From assembly GCA_031257655.1 (NCBI GenBank), contig JAIROF010000155.1, forward strand, positions 1 to 12,309: a stretch of 12,309 nt of DNA, written 5' to 3'. This DNA comes from Prevotellaceae bacterium. Lineage in GTDB: Bacteria; Bacteroidota; Bacteroidia; Bacteroidales; UBA932. The position numbers were made by a program, and so were the translations under genes. This document shows positions 1 through 7,363 of this stretch, piece by piece. Numbering within the stretch: the stretch's first letter is position 1; each line of letters opens with the position of its first letter. The notes beneath the pieces are model-generated. The model did not search any database. It saw only the letters and a program-made list of their open reading frames with translations, and was not told where the DNA came from.

Positions 1-97
1 ATTAATGAGGTTAATGAGGTTGTTATTTCTATTATATCTCTCTGCTACTGAGGTTGTTTTGTTATTAAAATTAGGTATAAATTAGGTTTTTCGCTCC
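1..97 (+). repeat. TGAGGT-family repeat, copy A
   Basis: Begins with two spaced ATGAGGT words (from base 4 and base 14), then an AT-rich spacer. The 18-nt core GCTACTGAGGTTGTTTTG lies at 44-61, followed by two TTAGGT words and a GGTTTTTCGC end. The core is identical in copies B and C and differs by one base in D. The window starts at or just inside the left edge, so the copy may be cut. Confidence 0.65.
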
Positions 98-308
98 CTA
101 CAATTTATGACACTACCCGCATATTGTACGCTTGGCATGTATTTACATTGCTTACTAAAGTAAATGAGCGCAGTAAATGAGCACTTTGCCGAAGGAGCAT
201 ACCGCAGAGTTTGGGGTTTTTAGAGGTTCCCTTAATAATGGGTAGTATCCATGTTTGATTGACATAATTCATAAATGGGTAAAAATCAGTACAATAGCAT
301 GTTTTTGG

Positions 309-450
309 GCGAAAAACCTCATTTACTCACTCGTGCTTATTTTTGGTGTTCGTGAGCTCGCTGCGCTCGGCTACACCTAATTTTCCTAACAAAACAACCT
401 CAGTAGCCGAGAGAATAACAACCAACAATAACCTAATTACCTCATTATTA
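309..450 (-). repeat. TGAGGT-family repeat, copy B, inverted, with a 48-nt insert
   Basis: Read on the minus strand it has the same order as copy A: ATGAGGT words, spacer, the core GCTACTGAGGTTGTTTTG (390-407), a TTAGGTG word, then TAAATGAGGTTTTTCGC. Compared with copies A and C, about 48 nt (326-373) are inserted between the last two words. The insert includes the GC-rich stretch GAGCTCGCTGCGCTCGGC. Copies A and B face in opposite directions and so form an imperfect inverted repeat around about 98-308. Confidence 0.6.
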
Positions 451-474
451 ATGAAAATTGGAGACAAGCAAATG

Positions 475-580
475 GAAAATGAGGTAATGAGGTTGGATGG
501 CGATTAGTTAACTAATTGCTACTGAGGTTGTTTTGTTGGATAAATGAGGTGTAAATGAGGTTTTTTGGGCGCAAGCAAAA
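475..580 (+). repeat. TGAGGT-family repeat, copy C
   Basis: Two AATGAGGT words at 478-494, a spacer, the exact core GCTACTGAGGTTGTTTTG at 518-535, then two AAATGAGGT words and a run GGTTTTTTGGGCGCAAG. This is the cleanest copy for defining the module: paired words, core, paired words, T-run, GGCG. Confidence 0.6.
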
Positions 581-775
581 TCTGCGAAAATTTGGCTAAT
601 TCTTTTTTTGGATGATGTCCTTATTCTATTAACGCAAAAACATATTTTGTTGATTGTTAAGCGTTTGTAAGATTTTGGTAAAATTGATACCTGTTTGATC
701 ATTTGCCAATTAAAGTTCATATCAATAGATCATGGACACTACCTAATAATGCTGTGGTTTTGATCATATCGCTTG

Positions 776-840
776 GCTGCTGAGGTTGTTTTGGCATTTT
801 GATGAGGTTGCCATGAGGTTGCCATGAGGTTTTTGGCGTA
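776..840 (+). repeat. TGAGGT-family repeat, copy D, with an internal 11-bp tandem
   Basis: The core is at 776-793 with one mismatch (GCTGCTGAGG in place of GCTACTGAGG). It is followed by an 11-bp tandem built on CCATGAGGTTG and a GAGGTTTTTGGCG end. It lies 26 bp beyond the galM stop codon and lacks the 5' paired words of the other copies, so it is a partial copy or a shorter variant. Confidence 0.55.
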
Positions 841-866
841 AGGAATTAAAAAAGCTTTCTGCTGAG

Positions 867-1853
867 TTAGCCCGCAATCACCCCAAACCGATAGGATATT
901 AGCTGCCTGTACTCCCGATTTGCCTGCAGTACGCACGATGGGAAGTGCTGATGGTTTGGCGCATCGGGGTACCCCTGAGCCTCGAGGCAGAGGCCGGCAA
1001 AGGGCTGATGTGCTCCGTGCAGGTAGTCGCCGGTGTAGAGCTGCACGCCGGGTGCGGTGGCGCGCACCTCTAAGCAGCGCCCCGAGGCGCTTTCCCGTAG
1101 CGCAGCCAGGCGGCGCAGACCGTTTTTGCCGGCTCGGGTTCCTGCAAAGTAGGCGTTGTAGCCTTTGATGTGCGGCTCGCGCTTACGGCTCATCATTTGC
1201 CCAACGCTTCTGTAGCAGGAGAAATCAAAGTCGCTGCGGGCAAGCGGAAGTATGCTGCCCGTGGGCAAAAAGCATTCGTCAAGCGCTAAGTAGCGGTCGG
1301 CGTCTACCATCAGCTCGTGCGTGAGGATGCTTTTTGTGCGCGGACACAGGTTGAAGTAGGCATGGTTGGTGAGGTTTACAACCGTGTCCTTGTCGCTTGT
1401 CAGCCGGTAGCCGATGAGCAGCTCGTTGCCGTCGCCAAAGGAGTACGCCACCTCCAGGCGGACGTTGCCCGGAAAGCCGCCTTCGCCGTCGGCGCTGTGC
1501 GCGGAAAAAACGACGCCTCCGGCGCGCTCCCGACAGGTGAACATCTTTTTGCTGAAGCCTGCAAAGCCGCCGTGGTTGCTATTTTCCCCGTCGTTCTTGT
1601 CCAGAGAGAAGGTTTGCCCGTTGAGCGTAAACGCTGCGCCGGATATTCTGTTGGCAAACCGCCCAACGGTGCTGCCGAGGTAGCAATCGTCGGCGAGGTA
1701 ATCCTGCACGCTGGGGTAGCTCAGCACCACGTTTTCAAGGCAGCCGTACCGGTCGGGAACTACGGCAGAAACAAGCGTGGCGCCGTAGCTGAGCACTTCG
1801 ACGTAGGCGCCGCTGCTGTTGGTAAGGCGCCGCAAAACGGGAAAATCTTCCAT
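867..1853 (-). CDS. galM: Aldose 1-epimerase (galactose mutarotase)
   Basis: Interconverts the alpha and beta anomers of aldohexoses such as galactose and glucose in the cytoplasm, feeding sugar catabolism. The 328 residues match the usual GalM length of about 340. Visible family motifs are GRFANRI (64-70) and NSNHGG (91-96, substrate-binding histidine 94). LTNHAYFNL (161-169) contains the catalytic acid His164, and LEAQGYPDAPN (290-300) contains the catalytic base Glu291. Both catalytic residues are present, so the enzyme should be active. There is no signal peptide. The ATG at 1853 leaves the normal N-terminus and no Shine-Dalgarno sequence is visible, as is common in Bacteroidota. It lies 165 bp downstream of the membrane glycosyltransferase gene on the same strand, and a candidate promoter is in that gap. 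Its exact sugar cannot be read from sequence. Fucose mutarotases normally belong to the unrelated RbsD/FucU fold. Confidence 0.93.
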   Translation of the reverse strand: MEDFPVLRRLTNSSGAYVEVLSYGATLVSAVVPDRYGCLENVVLSYPSVQDYLADDCYLGSTVGRFANRISGAAFTLNGQTFSLDKNDGENSNHGGFAGFSKKMFTCRERAGGVVFSAHSADGEGGFPGNVRLEVAYSFGDGNELLIGYRLTSDKDTVVNLTNHAYFNLCPRTKSILTHELMVDADRYLALDECFLPTGSILPLARSDFDFSCYRSVGQMMSRKREPHIKGYNAYFAGTRAGKNGLRRLAALRESASGRCLEVRATAPGVQLYTGDYLHGAHQPFAGLCLEAQGYPDAPNHQHFPSCVLQANREYRQLISYRFGVIAG

Positions 1854-1924
1854 AAGACAAAGCGTTTAGAGTAGCTATAGTGCAGGAGCGGGGGGCTATT
1901 CGGAAAACAGCGAGCCTCTTTTTG

Positions 1925-1932
1925 CAAAAGTA
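1925..1932 (-). promoter_or_regulatory. Candidate -7 box for galM
   Basis: The minus-strand word TACTTTTG fits the Bacteroidota -7 consensus TAnnTTTG. It would give a leader of about 65 nt before the galM start. No clear -33 TTTG is seen, so this is weak. galM might instead be co-transcribed with the upstream gene. Confidence 0.3.
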
Positions 1933-2018
1933 AAGATAGCCGACAGCGATAGCTGAGCATAAAATTACGCATGCCGCAATCCATGGATTAGCAGGTGGAT
2001 AGCGCCTTGCTTTTCGGC

Positions 2019-3542
2019 TCAGCGCTTCTCCGGAAAATACTTTTGATTTCGGTAAATGTATATGGTTTCGTTTACGTTGTGGCGTGGGTTCAGGAAAAAC
2101 ATGAGGTTGTCGATAAGGCTGGGCTTTATTTCGGCTTCAAAGACCAGCTCGGGGAGGTGCTGCTTTAGCGCGTCCACCTGCTCGGCAACGTTGCCGTCGG
2201 CGGCAAGAAGCACAAAGCGCGGCTCCATCCCGCTCTCCAGCAGGCGCAGCGCACCGGCAGCGGCGTCGTGCCGGTCAATGGGCTGCTCCGCTGGCCACTC
2301 GCCAAGGTAGAAGAGCGGCAAAACCGGAATGTTGCTCATTCTTGCCAGCTGCTCCACCTGCGGGTAGCGCGACAGGTAGAGCATGGCCTCTACCCTCGCC
2401 TTTTTGGAGTAGTGCACGCTGATGACGCACAGCAGCAGGGCGTTTGCCACCACAAAAAACTTCCAGCTGCCCCGCGCGAGCTTTTGCAGCCACGCCACCT
2501 TGCCGTATGCCGCCAGCAGCTCGCTCCAGCCCATCGCGCCCAAAATGATGATGAACGGAACAATGGTGAGGATAAATCGCTCCTGCTTGTTGACAAAGAA
2601 GCTGTGGAAAAGCAGAAAGATGAAGCTGGGCAGGAACAGCAGCAGGTACTTGCGCCACCGGGCAAAGAAGCCGGCGAAGATAAAAACGCTCACCGGCGGA
2701 ATAAGGATGCCAGCTATCAGCGCCACGTACTTGAAGGGGCCTCCGCCCGGGTAGTCGCCGGGCTGCACCACCACGAGGTTGTAGTGCAGGTACTCTATAA
2801 ATTCGACGCAAGGTTTTCCCCAAAAGTAAAGGTCAACGCAGCCCTGCACCGCCACCATGCTGAACAGCGCGCCGCCTCCCCACACCAGCGCACTGCGGAA
2901 TTGCCGGAGGCAAAGCAGCGCCAGCCCAAAGCCCGCCAGCATAAAGATAGCCTGGTAGCGAATGGAGAAAGCAAGGCCTGCCACCAGCCCCGAAAGCAGC
3001 ACGGTCTTTACGCCGGGGCTATCCCGCTTGATGTACATCCACAGCCCCCAGAGCAGGAAGGGTATGCAGTGCACCTCCACCAAGTTTCGCACGCTCAGCC
3101 ACGGCATAAACCAAAACGCCGCCAGCAGCCACCCTACCTGCGCCGCCGGCTTTTTTCCGGCGTACCTTCCGGCTATTTTGTACCCAAAGTAAACAATGGA
3201 GAGCGAGTAAACGGCATGCAAGGCTCTCACCACGTACATTTTTGCATCGGGCGCGGTAAGCCCTACGGCGTTCAGCAGCGTGAAGAGGAGGTAGTGCAGC
3301 CCCATGTAAACAAGATTTAGCCCAGCGGGGCCTGCGTTGTTTGGCGAGCCGGGAAGCCAGCCAAATGCGTCAACGCTATCGACAAGAGAGCCGGCTTCTT
3401 CAATAACATAGAAGTGGTCGTCGTACATGCCGTAGCCTCTGGCAAAGATTGCGGCTACCAGCCGCAGCAGCAGCGCTACAGTAAGGATACATGCCAGCGG
3501 CTTCTGGGCGTAATAGGCTTTAAAATAGTTGATAATGCTCAT
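2019..3542 (-). CDS. Multi-pass membrane glycosyltransferase, GT22/Alg9-like
   Basis: Probable lipid-phosphate-sugar-dependent glycosyltransferase of the GT-C fold in the inner membrane. The protein has 507 residues, about ten hydrophobic segments and a soluble C-terminal part (about 385-507). Several features recall the Alg9/PIG-B mannosyltransferase family (GT22). The first periplasmic loop has an acidic motif, GMYDDHFYVIEE (38-49), where the family has its catalytic acidic residue. A block from 237 to 272 (DLYFWGKP, then YN, then YPGGGPF) resembles the family's D-x-x-YG/N/YG-PW pattern. NKQERFIL (318-325) matches the HKE-RF motif. The acceptor is unknown; surface glycan or lipid modification is likely. 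It is divergent from the beta-helix gene and upstream of galM on the same strand. The alternative is another GT-C family such as GT39/GT83 (PMT/ArnT). The GT-C fold is firm; the family assignment is moderate. Confidence 0.75.
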   Translation of the reverse strand: MSIINYFKAYYAQKPLACILTVALLLRLVAAIFARGYGMYDDHFYVIEEAGSLVDSVDAFGWLPGSPNNAGPAGLNLVYMGLHYLLFTLLNAVGLTAPDAKMYVVRALHAVYSLSIVYFGYKIAGRYAGKKPAAQVGWLLAAFWFMPWLSVRNLVEVHCIPFLLWGLWMYIKRDSPGVKTVLLSGLVAGLAFSIRYQAIFMLAGFGLALLCLRQFRSALVWGGGALFSMVAVQGCVDLYFWGKPCVEFIEYLHYNLVVVQPGDYPGGGPFKYVALIAGILIPPVSVFIFAGFFARWRKYLLLFLPSFIFLLFHSFFVNKQERFILTIVPFIIILGAMGWSELLAAYGKVAWLQKLARGSWKFFVVANALLLCVISVHYSKKARVEAMLYLSRYPQVEQLARMSNIPVLPLFYLGEWPAEQPIDRHDAAAGALRLLESGMEPRFVLLAADGNVAEQVDALKQHLPELVFEAEIKPSLIDNLMFFLNPRHNVNETIYIYRNQKYFPEKR

Positions 3543-3621
3543 TGTGCTATGGATTTATTATGAATTAGCATCGGCGCGGCGCGGCACACGCACCGCGTAG
3601 CGATTTTATCTTTCGCTCACG

Positions 3622-3629
3622 CAAAGATA
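3622..3629 (-). promoter_or_regulatory. Candidate -7 box for the glycosyltransferase gene
   Basis: Reads TATCTTTG on the minus strand, an exact match to TAnnTTTG, 80 bp upstream of the start codon at 3542. It overlaps the right arm of the TATCTTT/AAAGATA inverted pair. No well-spaced -33 element was found. Confidence 0.4.
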
Positions 3630-3715
3630 GAAAAACTTTTGAAAATTATCCTACCTCAAAAAACAGCTGAGCAGGCAGCCTTGCGGCAAGCCGTAATGGG
3701 TGTTGCGCAAAGAGC

Positions 3716-3789
3716 GTAGAGCGGCAGCGTTTTTTACTAATTTTGCCCATGATATAGGGCGGCTACGTTTTTTTTTACTATTTTTGCCC
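3716..3789 (+). promoter_or_regulatory. Duplicated promoter-like unit upstream of the beta-helix gene
   Basis: Two imperfect copies of about 33 and 36 nt (3716-3748 and 3754-3789) share the order TAGnGCGGCnnCG, a T-run, ACTAnTTTTGCCC. Each contains a -7-like word, TAATTTTG (3738-3745) and TATTTTTG (3779-3786), pointing at the beta-helix gene. The copies differ by three extra T in the T-run. They would give 5' leaders of about 140-180 nt, and -33 elements are unclear. Confidence 0.35.
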
Positions 3790-3932
3790 CTGTGCTGTAG
3801 CGTTAGCTCCCTGCCGCACTCGGCCGTAAGCGGCGCCATTTTACATATTTAAGCTGCTAAAAATCAGCATAGCATTACGATTTCAAGGCGAAGTCTACAA
3901 CCCTATAAAGTAAAAGTATAACAACCCGTATT

Positions 3933-6332
3933 ATGCGCAAAATTCCTCTTCTGCTAACGCTCATTTCGCCGCTTCTTGCGTCCGGCGTTCTGTCGGCTCA
4001 AACGCAGTATTACGTATCGTCGCTCCACGGCAGCGACTCCAGCATCGGCAGCGAGCAGCAGCCTTTCAGGACAATAGAAAAAGCGCTGGAAGCCGCCCGC
4101 TTGGCGAGCGGCAGCGTCACCGTGCTTTTGCGCGCAGGCGATTACCGGCTTCAGAAAACGCTAACCATCACCCCGCAGGACGGCGGCAGCGAAAAATCGC
4201 TGACCATCCGCCCCTACAGCGATGAGAAGGTGGCGCTCAAGGGCAGCGTTGAGCTCACAGGGCTGCGCTGGAAACCCTACAGGAAGGGCATCCTGAAAAC
4301 CGAAATCTCCGGCAAGCCGCTGATGGACATGCTGATTGTTGACGGCCAAATACGCCATCAAGCGCGCTACCCCAGCTTCGACGCCACGGCCGTGCGCTTC
4401 TACGGCACCGCAGCCGACGCCACCGCCCCCAGCCGCGTAAAGCGATGGAAAAATCCCGCCGGCGGCTATCTCCACGCCATGCACAGCAGCGATTGGGGCG
4501 ACTTCCACTTCCGGATTACAGGGAAAGACCGGGAGGGAAACCTCACAACGGAAGGCGGCTGGCAAAATAACCGGCAGAGTGGGCTGCACGCGGAAAACCG
4601 GATGGTGGAAAACATTTTTGAGGAGCTCGACGCCCCCGGCGAATGGTTCTACCACGCCGGCGAAGCTACGCTGTACTACTACCCCCTGCCGGGCGAGGAC
4701 GTGGCAAAAGCGACGTTTGAAAGCCCGCAGCTTAAGCGCCTGATAGAAATCTGCGGAAGCGAAGCAAACCCCGTCCGCAACGTAACGGTCGAAGGCGTAG
4801 AGCTGACGCAGACCGCGCGCACGTTTATGGAGAAGTACGAGCCCCTGCTCCGCTCCGACTGGACCATTTACCGAGGCGCAGCCGTATTTTTCGAAGGCGC
4901 GGAGCGCTGCGCGCTGAAACGCTGCAAGCTGCACAACCTGGGCGGCAATGCCGTATTCCTTAGCCGCTACAACCGGCGCTGTGAAGTCAGCGGGTCGCAC
5001 TTTACCAACATCGGAGCCAGCGCCGTGTGCCTTGTGGGCGATCCCGGCGCAGCGCGATCGCCCAGCTTCGAATACGGAGAGTTTGTGCCCCCGGAGGAGA
5101 TGGACAGAGCGAAAGGCCCCAAAACCGGCAGCTATCCCGCCGCTTGCCGCATACACGACAACCTGGTGCACAAAATCGGCCTCTACGAAAAGCAGACTAC
5201 CGGCGTGGAGCTTTCCATGTGCCGCGCCATTACCGTCAGCCACAACAGCATTTACGACACGCCGCGAGCCGGCATCAACATCAGCGAAGGCACGTGGGGC
5301 GGGCACGTCATCGAATTTAACGACGTGTTCAACACCGTGAAGGAAACGGGCGACCACGGCTCGTTCAACTCCTGGGGGAGAGACCGCTTCTGGCATCCGC
5401 ACCGCGAAACGATGGACTCCCTGCTGGCAACCACCTACGCCGAGCTGGTGCTCGCCGACGCCACCGAAACAACGGTCATACGCAACAACCGATTCCGCTG
5501 CGACCGGGGCTGGGACGTCGACCTCGATGACGGCTCTAGCAACTACCATATCTACAACAACCTTTGCCTAAACGGAGGCCTCAAGCTCAGGGAAGGATTC
5601 TACCGCGTGGTAGAAAACAATATCTTGGTCAACAACACCTTTCACCGCCACGTATGGTTCAGGGACAACGGCGCCGTCTTTACCCGCAACATCGTGATGG
5701 CTCCCTACGAGCAAACAGGGGGGGACGACCTGCGCGGCGCGCTGGTTGACGGCAACATCTTTACCGACAGCATTTCGTACAGGGTGGCGCGCAGGTACGA
5801 CGCCGACGCCCAATCCATCGTTTACAGGGTGAAGTTTGTTGACCCCGCCTCCGGCGACTTTCGGGTGGACGACAGCTGCACGGAGATTTTCCGCGCGGGC
5901 TTCCAGAACTTCGATATGGGCAGCTTTGGCGTTGTGTCGCAACGCCTGAAGGCGATTGCCGAGCAGCCCCGTATGCCGGTTCCCCTTTTCGCTGCCGACG
6001 GAGAGGATTCGGAAACCCTCACCTGGGAGGGCGTGCAGCTCAAAAACCTGACAACGCCCGGAGAGCGCTCTGCCACCGGCATGGATTCGGAGCGGGGCGT
6101 GTACGTGGTGGCCGTAAGCGCCTACGATAGCGCGCTGCGCGACTACCTGAGGTCGAACGACGTCATCCTCGGCTTTGCCGGAAAACCGGTAAACAACCTC
6201 AACGACCTCCGCAGCGCCATCGCCGGAGCCGACCTCTCGAAACCGCAGCCGCTGGTGATTTTCAGAAACCAAAAGGAGAGCATTGCCGTGGCGCCGGGCG
6301 GGAGCATACGGTCTAACGTGGGCGGAAGGTAA
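3933..6332 (+). CDS. Secreted right-handed beta-helix protein with C-terminal PDZ domain, candidate glycoside hydrolase
   Basis: 799 residues. Residues 1-22 form a Sec signal peptide (MRKI, then a hydrophobic stretch ending LSAQ) without a lipobox, so export to the periplasm or beyond is expected. Residues 25-55 (YYVSSLHGSDSSIGS, then PFRTIEKALEAA) are the standard opening of DUF1565/pectate-lyase-like beta-helix enzymes. The helix runs to about 660 with repeated N/G-rich turns. Strongly conserved-looking blocks are WGGHVIEFNDVF (455-466), GDHGSFNSWGRDR (473-485) and WDVDLDDGSSNYHIYNN (527-543), which supply several acidic residues for catalysis. Residues about 698-785 form a PDZ domain (GVYVVAVSA, then NDVILGFAGKPVNNLNDL). 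As I recall the family, such beta-helix enzymes include GH141, which contains alpha-L-fucosidases. Together with the neighbouring fucose genes, this makes fucose release from glycans a reasonable guess, not shown. The fold and PDZ domain are firm; the substrate is inferred. Confidence 0.8.
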   Translation: MRKIPLLLTLISPLLASGVLSAQTQYYVSSLHGSDSSIGSEQQPFRTIEKALEAARLASGSVTVLLRAGDYRLQKTLTITPQDGGSEKSLTIRPYSDEKVALKGSVELTGLRWKPYRKGILKTEISGKPLMDMLIVDGQIRHQARYPSFDATAVRFYGTAADATAPSRVKRWKNPAGGYLHAMHSSDWGDFHFRITGKDREGNLTTEGGWQNNRQSGLHAENRMVENIFEELDAPGEWFYHAGEATLYYYPLPGEDVAKATFESPQLKRLIEICGSEANPVRNVTVEGVELTQTARTFMEKYEPLLRSDWTIYRGAAVFFEGAERCALKRCKLHNLGGNAVFLSRYNRRCEVSGSHFTNIGASAVCLVGDPGAARSPSFEYGEFVPPEEMDRAKGPKTGSYPAACRIHDNLVHKIGLYEKQTTGVELSMCRAITVSHNSIYDTPRAGINISEGTWGGHVIEFNDVFNTVKETGDHGSFNSWGRDRFWHPHRETMDSLLATTYAELVLADATETTVIRNNRFRCDRGWDVDLDDGSSNYHIYNNLCLNGGLKLREGFYRVVENNILVNNTFHRHVWFRDNGAVFTRNIVMAPYEQTGGDDLRGALVDGNIFTDSISYRVARRYDADAQSIVYRVKFVDPASGDFRVDDSCTEIFRAGFQNFDMGSFGVVSQRLKAIAEQPRMPVPLFAADGEDSETLTWEGVQLKNLTTPGERSATGMDSERGVYVVAVSAYDSALRDYLRSNDVILGFAGKPVNNLNDLRSAIAGADLSKPQPLVIFRNQKESIAVAPGGSIRSNVGGR

Positions 6333-6335
6333 GAT

Positions 6336-6357
6336 GCGAAGCCCGCGCGGGCTTCGC
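6336..6357. terminator. Hairpin between convergent genes, possible bidirectional terminator
   Basis: A perfect 22-bp palindrome starts 3 bp after the beta-helix stop codon. The arms GCGAAGCCC and GGGCTTCGC (9 bp each) flank a GCGC loop. It sits between the convergent beta-helix and AraC genes. No long T-run follows on either strand, so a rho-independent terminator is likely but not certain. Confidence 0.6.
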
Positions 6358-6394
6358 TTGTGCGCAGCAACGCCGAAGAGGGGGGTGGCGCCGC

Positions 6395-7360
6395 TCAGTT
6401 GTGCTTGCTCCGGTAGCCTCTTGGCGTTGTTCCCGTATGCAGCTTGAATATGCGGTTGAAGTAGGAAACGTTTTCTATGGACAGCTCAAACGAAACGTCG
6501 CTTATCGGCATATCGGTGGTGAGCAGCAGCAGCTGGGCTTTTTCTATCTTTTTTATGTTGATGTACTGCAGGGGCGTGAGCCGCAGCTCCTTCTTGAAAA
6601 TGCGAATAAAGTGGTCTTCGCTGATGCACGATATGTCGGCCAGCCGCGACACCGAAATGGGCTGGCAAATATGCTCGTGAATGTGCTGCAACGCTTTGTT
6701 TATCCGCGCATCTTTGTGCTCCGATTTGGCCCTTGCCTGCTGCATAAATTTTGAAATCAGCTGCAACAAAATTCCCTGCGTTTCGACGGTAACGTGGAGG
6801 GGCATCCGGCTGCTTTCGGCAATGTACTGCGAAAACGTGGGGATGTTGTCGTACTGAGCCGGGTCGAAGTGCGTCAGGTAGCTGTCGGGGTTAATCTGCA
6901 TCAGCCGCTCCGCCAGGTGCAGGTCGAGCTGCGCCGCCTTTACCGCTACCGGAAAATCGTACCGGTCGAACACGGATTCCCGGTTGAGCGCCTTTTCGTA
7001 GAAGTGGATGTAGTAAAGGGAAAAGTAGCCCTTGCACTCGTCGTCGTGGAGGGTAAAGGGCGGCGTCAGGTACAGGTAGTCCGGCTCAAGATGGTACGCC
7101 TTGCCGCCCACGTACGTGACGGCGCTGCCCGCCTTAACGTAGTATATGCGGGCAAAGGGGCTGCACACCTTTTTCCAGTTCCAGCTGGCGTGATGCTCCG
7201 AAAATCCTACGTTGAGCAAATTCAGGTTGAGGCTGTCCATAGCGGCGCTCTTAGCGGTACTCATAGCGGTGCTCATAGCGGTAATCAATCGGTTTTTTAT
7301 TATACCATAGTAGCGCAAATATATCCATTTATTTGAAATAAAAGCGCTACGCAGAAGCAT
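6395..7360 (-). CDS. AraC-family transcriptional regulator, likely of the fucose genes
   Basis: 321 residues from the longest start. The N-terminal part (about 60-125) looks like the AraC cupin ligand-binding domain (IYYVKAGSAVTYVGGKAYHLEP, so an effector-sensing beta-barrel). Residues about 220-320 are the double helix-turn-helix domain. Its first HTH is at 236-257 (VSRLADISCISEDHFIRIF) and the second at 285-317, ending in the signature SYFNRIFKLHTGTTPRGYR. It is divergent from fucI with a short shared control region, so control of fucI-fucP by L-fucose or fuculose is the natural inference. In Bacteroides thetaiotaomicron the known fucose regulator is a GntR-type repressor, so this would be a different arrangement. 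The start is doubtful. A good minus-strand -7 box at 7316-7323 lies inside the longest frame, so translation probably begins at Met29 (7276), Met33 (7264) or Met41 (7240). Confidence 0.88.
   Translation of the reverse strand: MLLRSAFISNKWIYLRYYGIIKNRLITAMSTAMSTAKSAAMDSLNLNLLNVGFSEHHASWNWKKVCSPFARIYYVKAGSAVTYVGGKAYHLEPDYLYLTPPFTLHDDECKGYFSLYYIHFYEKALNRESVFDRYDFPVAVKAAQLDLHLAERLMQINPDSYLTHFDPAQYDNIPTFSQYIAESSRMPLHVTVETQGILLQLISKFMQQARAKSEHKDARINKALQHIHEHICQPISVSRLADISCISEDHFIRIFKKELRLTPLQYINIKKIEKAQLLLLTTDMPISDVSFELSIENVSYFNRIFKLHTGTTPRGYRSKHN
7240..7287 (-). repeat. Four 12-bp tandem units carrying alternative start codons of the AraC gene
   Basis: Units of the form TAGCGGTnnTCA on the plus strand at 7240-7251, 7252-7263, 7264-7275 and 7276-7287. 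On the coding strand they place ATG codons every 12 nt (Met29, Met33, with Lys at 37, then Met41) and encode MSTAMSTAKSAAM. Because 12 is a multiple of 3, gain or loss of a unit keeps the frame and only changes which start is used. Confidence 0.7.
7310..7350. promoter_or_regulatory. Palindromic operator candidate in the araC-fucI control region
   Basis: Outer arms GTAGCGC (7310-7316) and GCGCTAC (7344-7350) are perfect inverted repeats 27 nt apart. Inside is a perfect palindrome TTTATTT-G-AAATAAA (7328-7342). The left outer arm abuts and overlaps the regulator's own -7 box, so a protein bound here could block araC transcription. Binding is inferred. Confidence 0.4.
7316..7323 (-). promoter_or_regulatory. 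Candidate -7 box for the AraC-family gene
   Basis: Reads TATATTTG on the minus strand, a full match to TAnnTTTG. Transcription would start near 7309, giving a leader of roughly 30-70 nt to the ATGs at 7276, 7264 or 7240. The annotated upstream ATG at 7360 would then be untranscribed. A precise -33 word is not seen. Confidence 0.5.
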
Positions 7361-7363
7361 AAA

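Larger units (their letters stand above)
1..866. other. Gene-free, AT-rich intergenic region with dispersed repeats
   Basis: No convincing gene is present. The few short open frames run through the repeats or have no recognisable content. The region is AT-rich compared with the GC-rich genes that follow. It holds four copies of a TGAGGT-containing repeat (listed separately). It also holds a 29-nt sequence at 722-750 that recurs inverted around 231-262, with 22 of 29 bases identical around CATGGAyACTACC. The stretch from about 98 to 305 between copies A and B has no recognisable gene or RNA. It could be decayed mobile DNA, but no transposase fragment was identified. Confidence 0.6.
3543..3932. 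other. Divergent intergenic region between the glycosyltransferase and beta-helix genes
   Basis: About 390 bp with no supported gene. Next to the glycosyltransferase is a GC-rich leader (about 3566-3600) with a small CGCGG/CCGCG hairpin. Next comes an inverted pair, TATCTTT (3607-3613) and AAAGATA (3623-3629), whose right arm is part of a minus-strand -7 box. Nearer the beta-helix gene is a duplicated promoter-like unit (3716-3789). The last ~140 bp before the beta-helix start hold no motif I recognise. Confidence 0.6.

Noticed and set aside
508..720. 70-codon minus-strand frame in the gene-free region
   Set aside because: It starts in AT-rich sequence and ends inside TGAGGT repeat copy C. 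There is no recognisable domain or upstream signal.
739..936. 65-codon minus-strand frame overlapping the galM 3' end
   Set aside because: It is built from galM antisense-frame sequence plus repeat copy D, with no coding signature.
1978..1989. AATCCATGGATT palindrome between the glycosyltransferase gene and galM
   Set aside because: A single 12-bp palindrome without matching partner sites or T-run; likely chance.
3651..3839. 62-codon minus-strand frame in the divergent intergenic region
   Set aside because: It is read through the duplicated promoter-like unit and its K-rich part is the complement of the T-runs.
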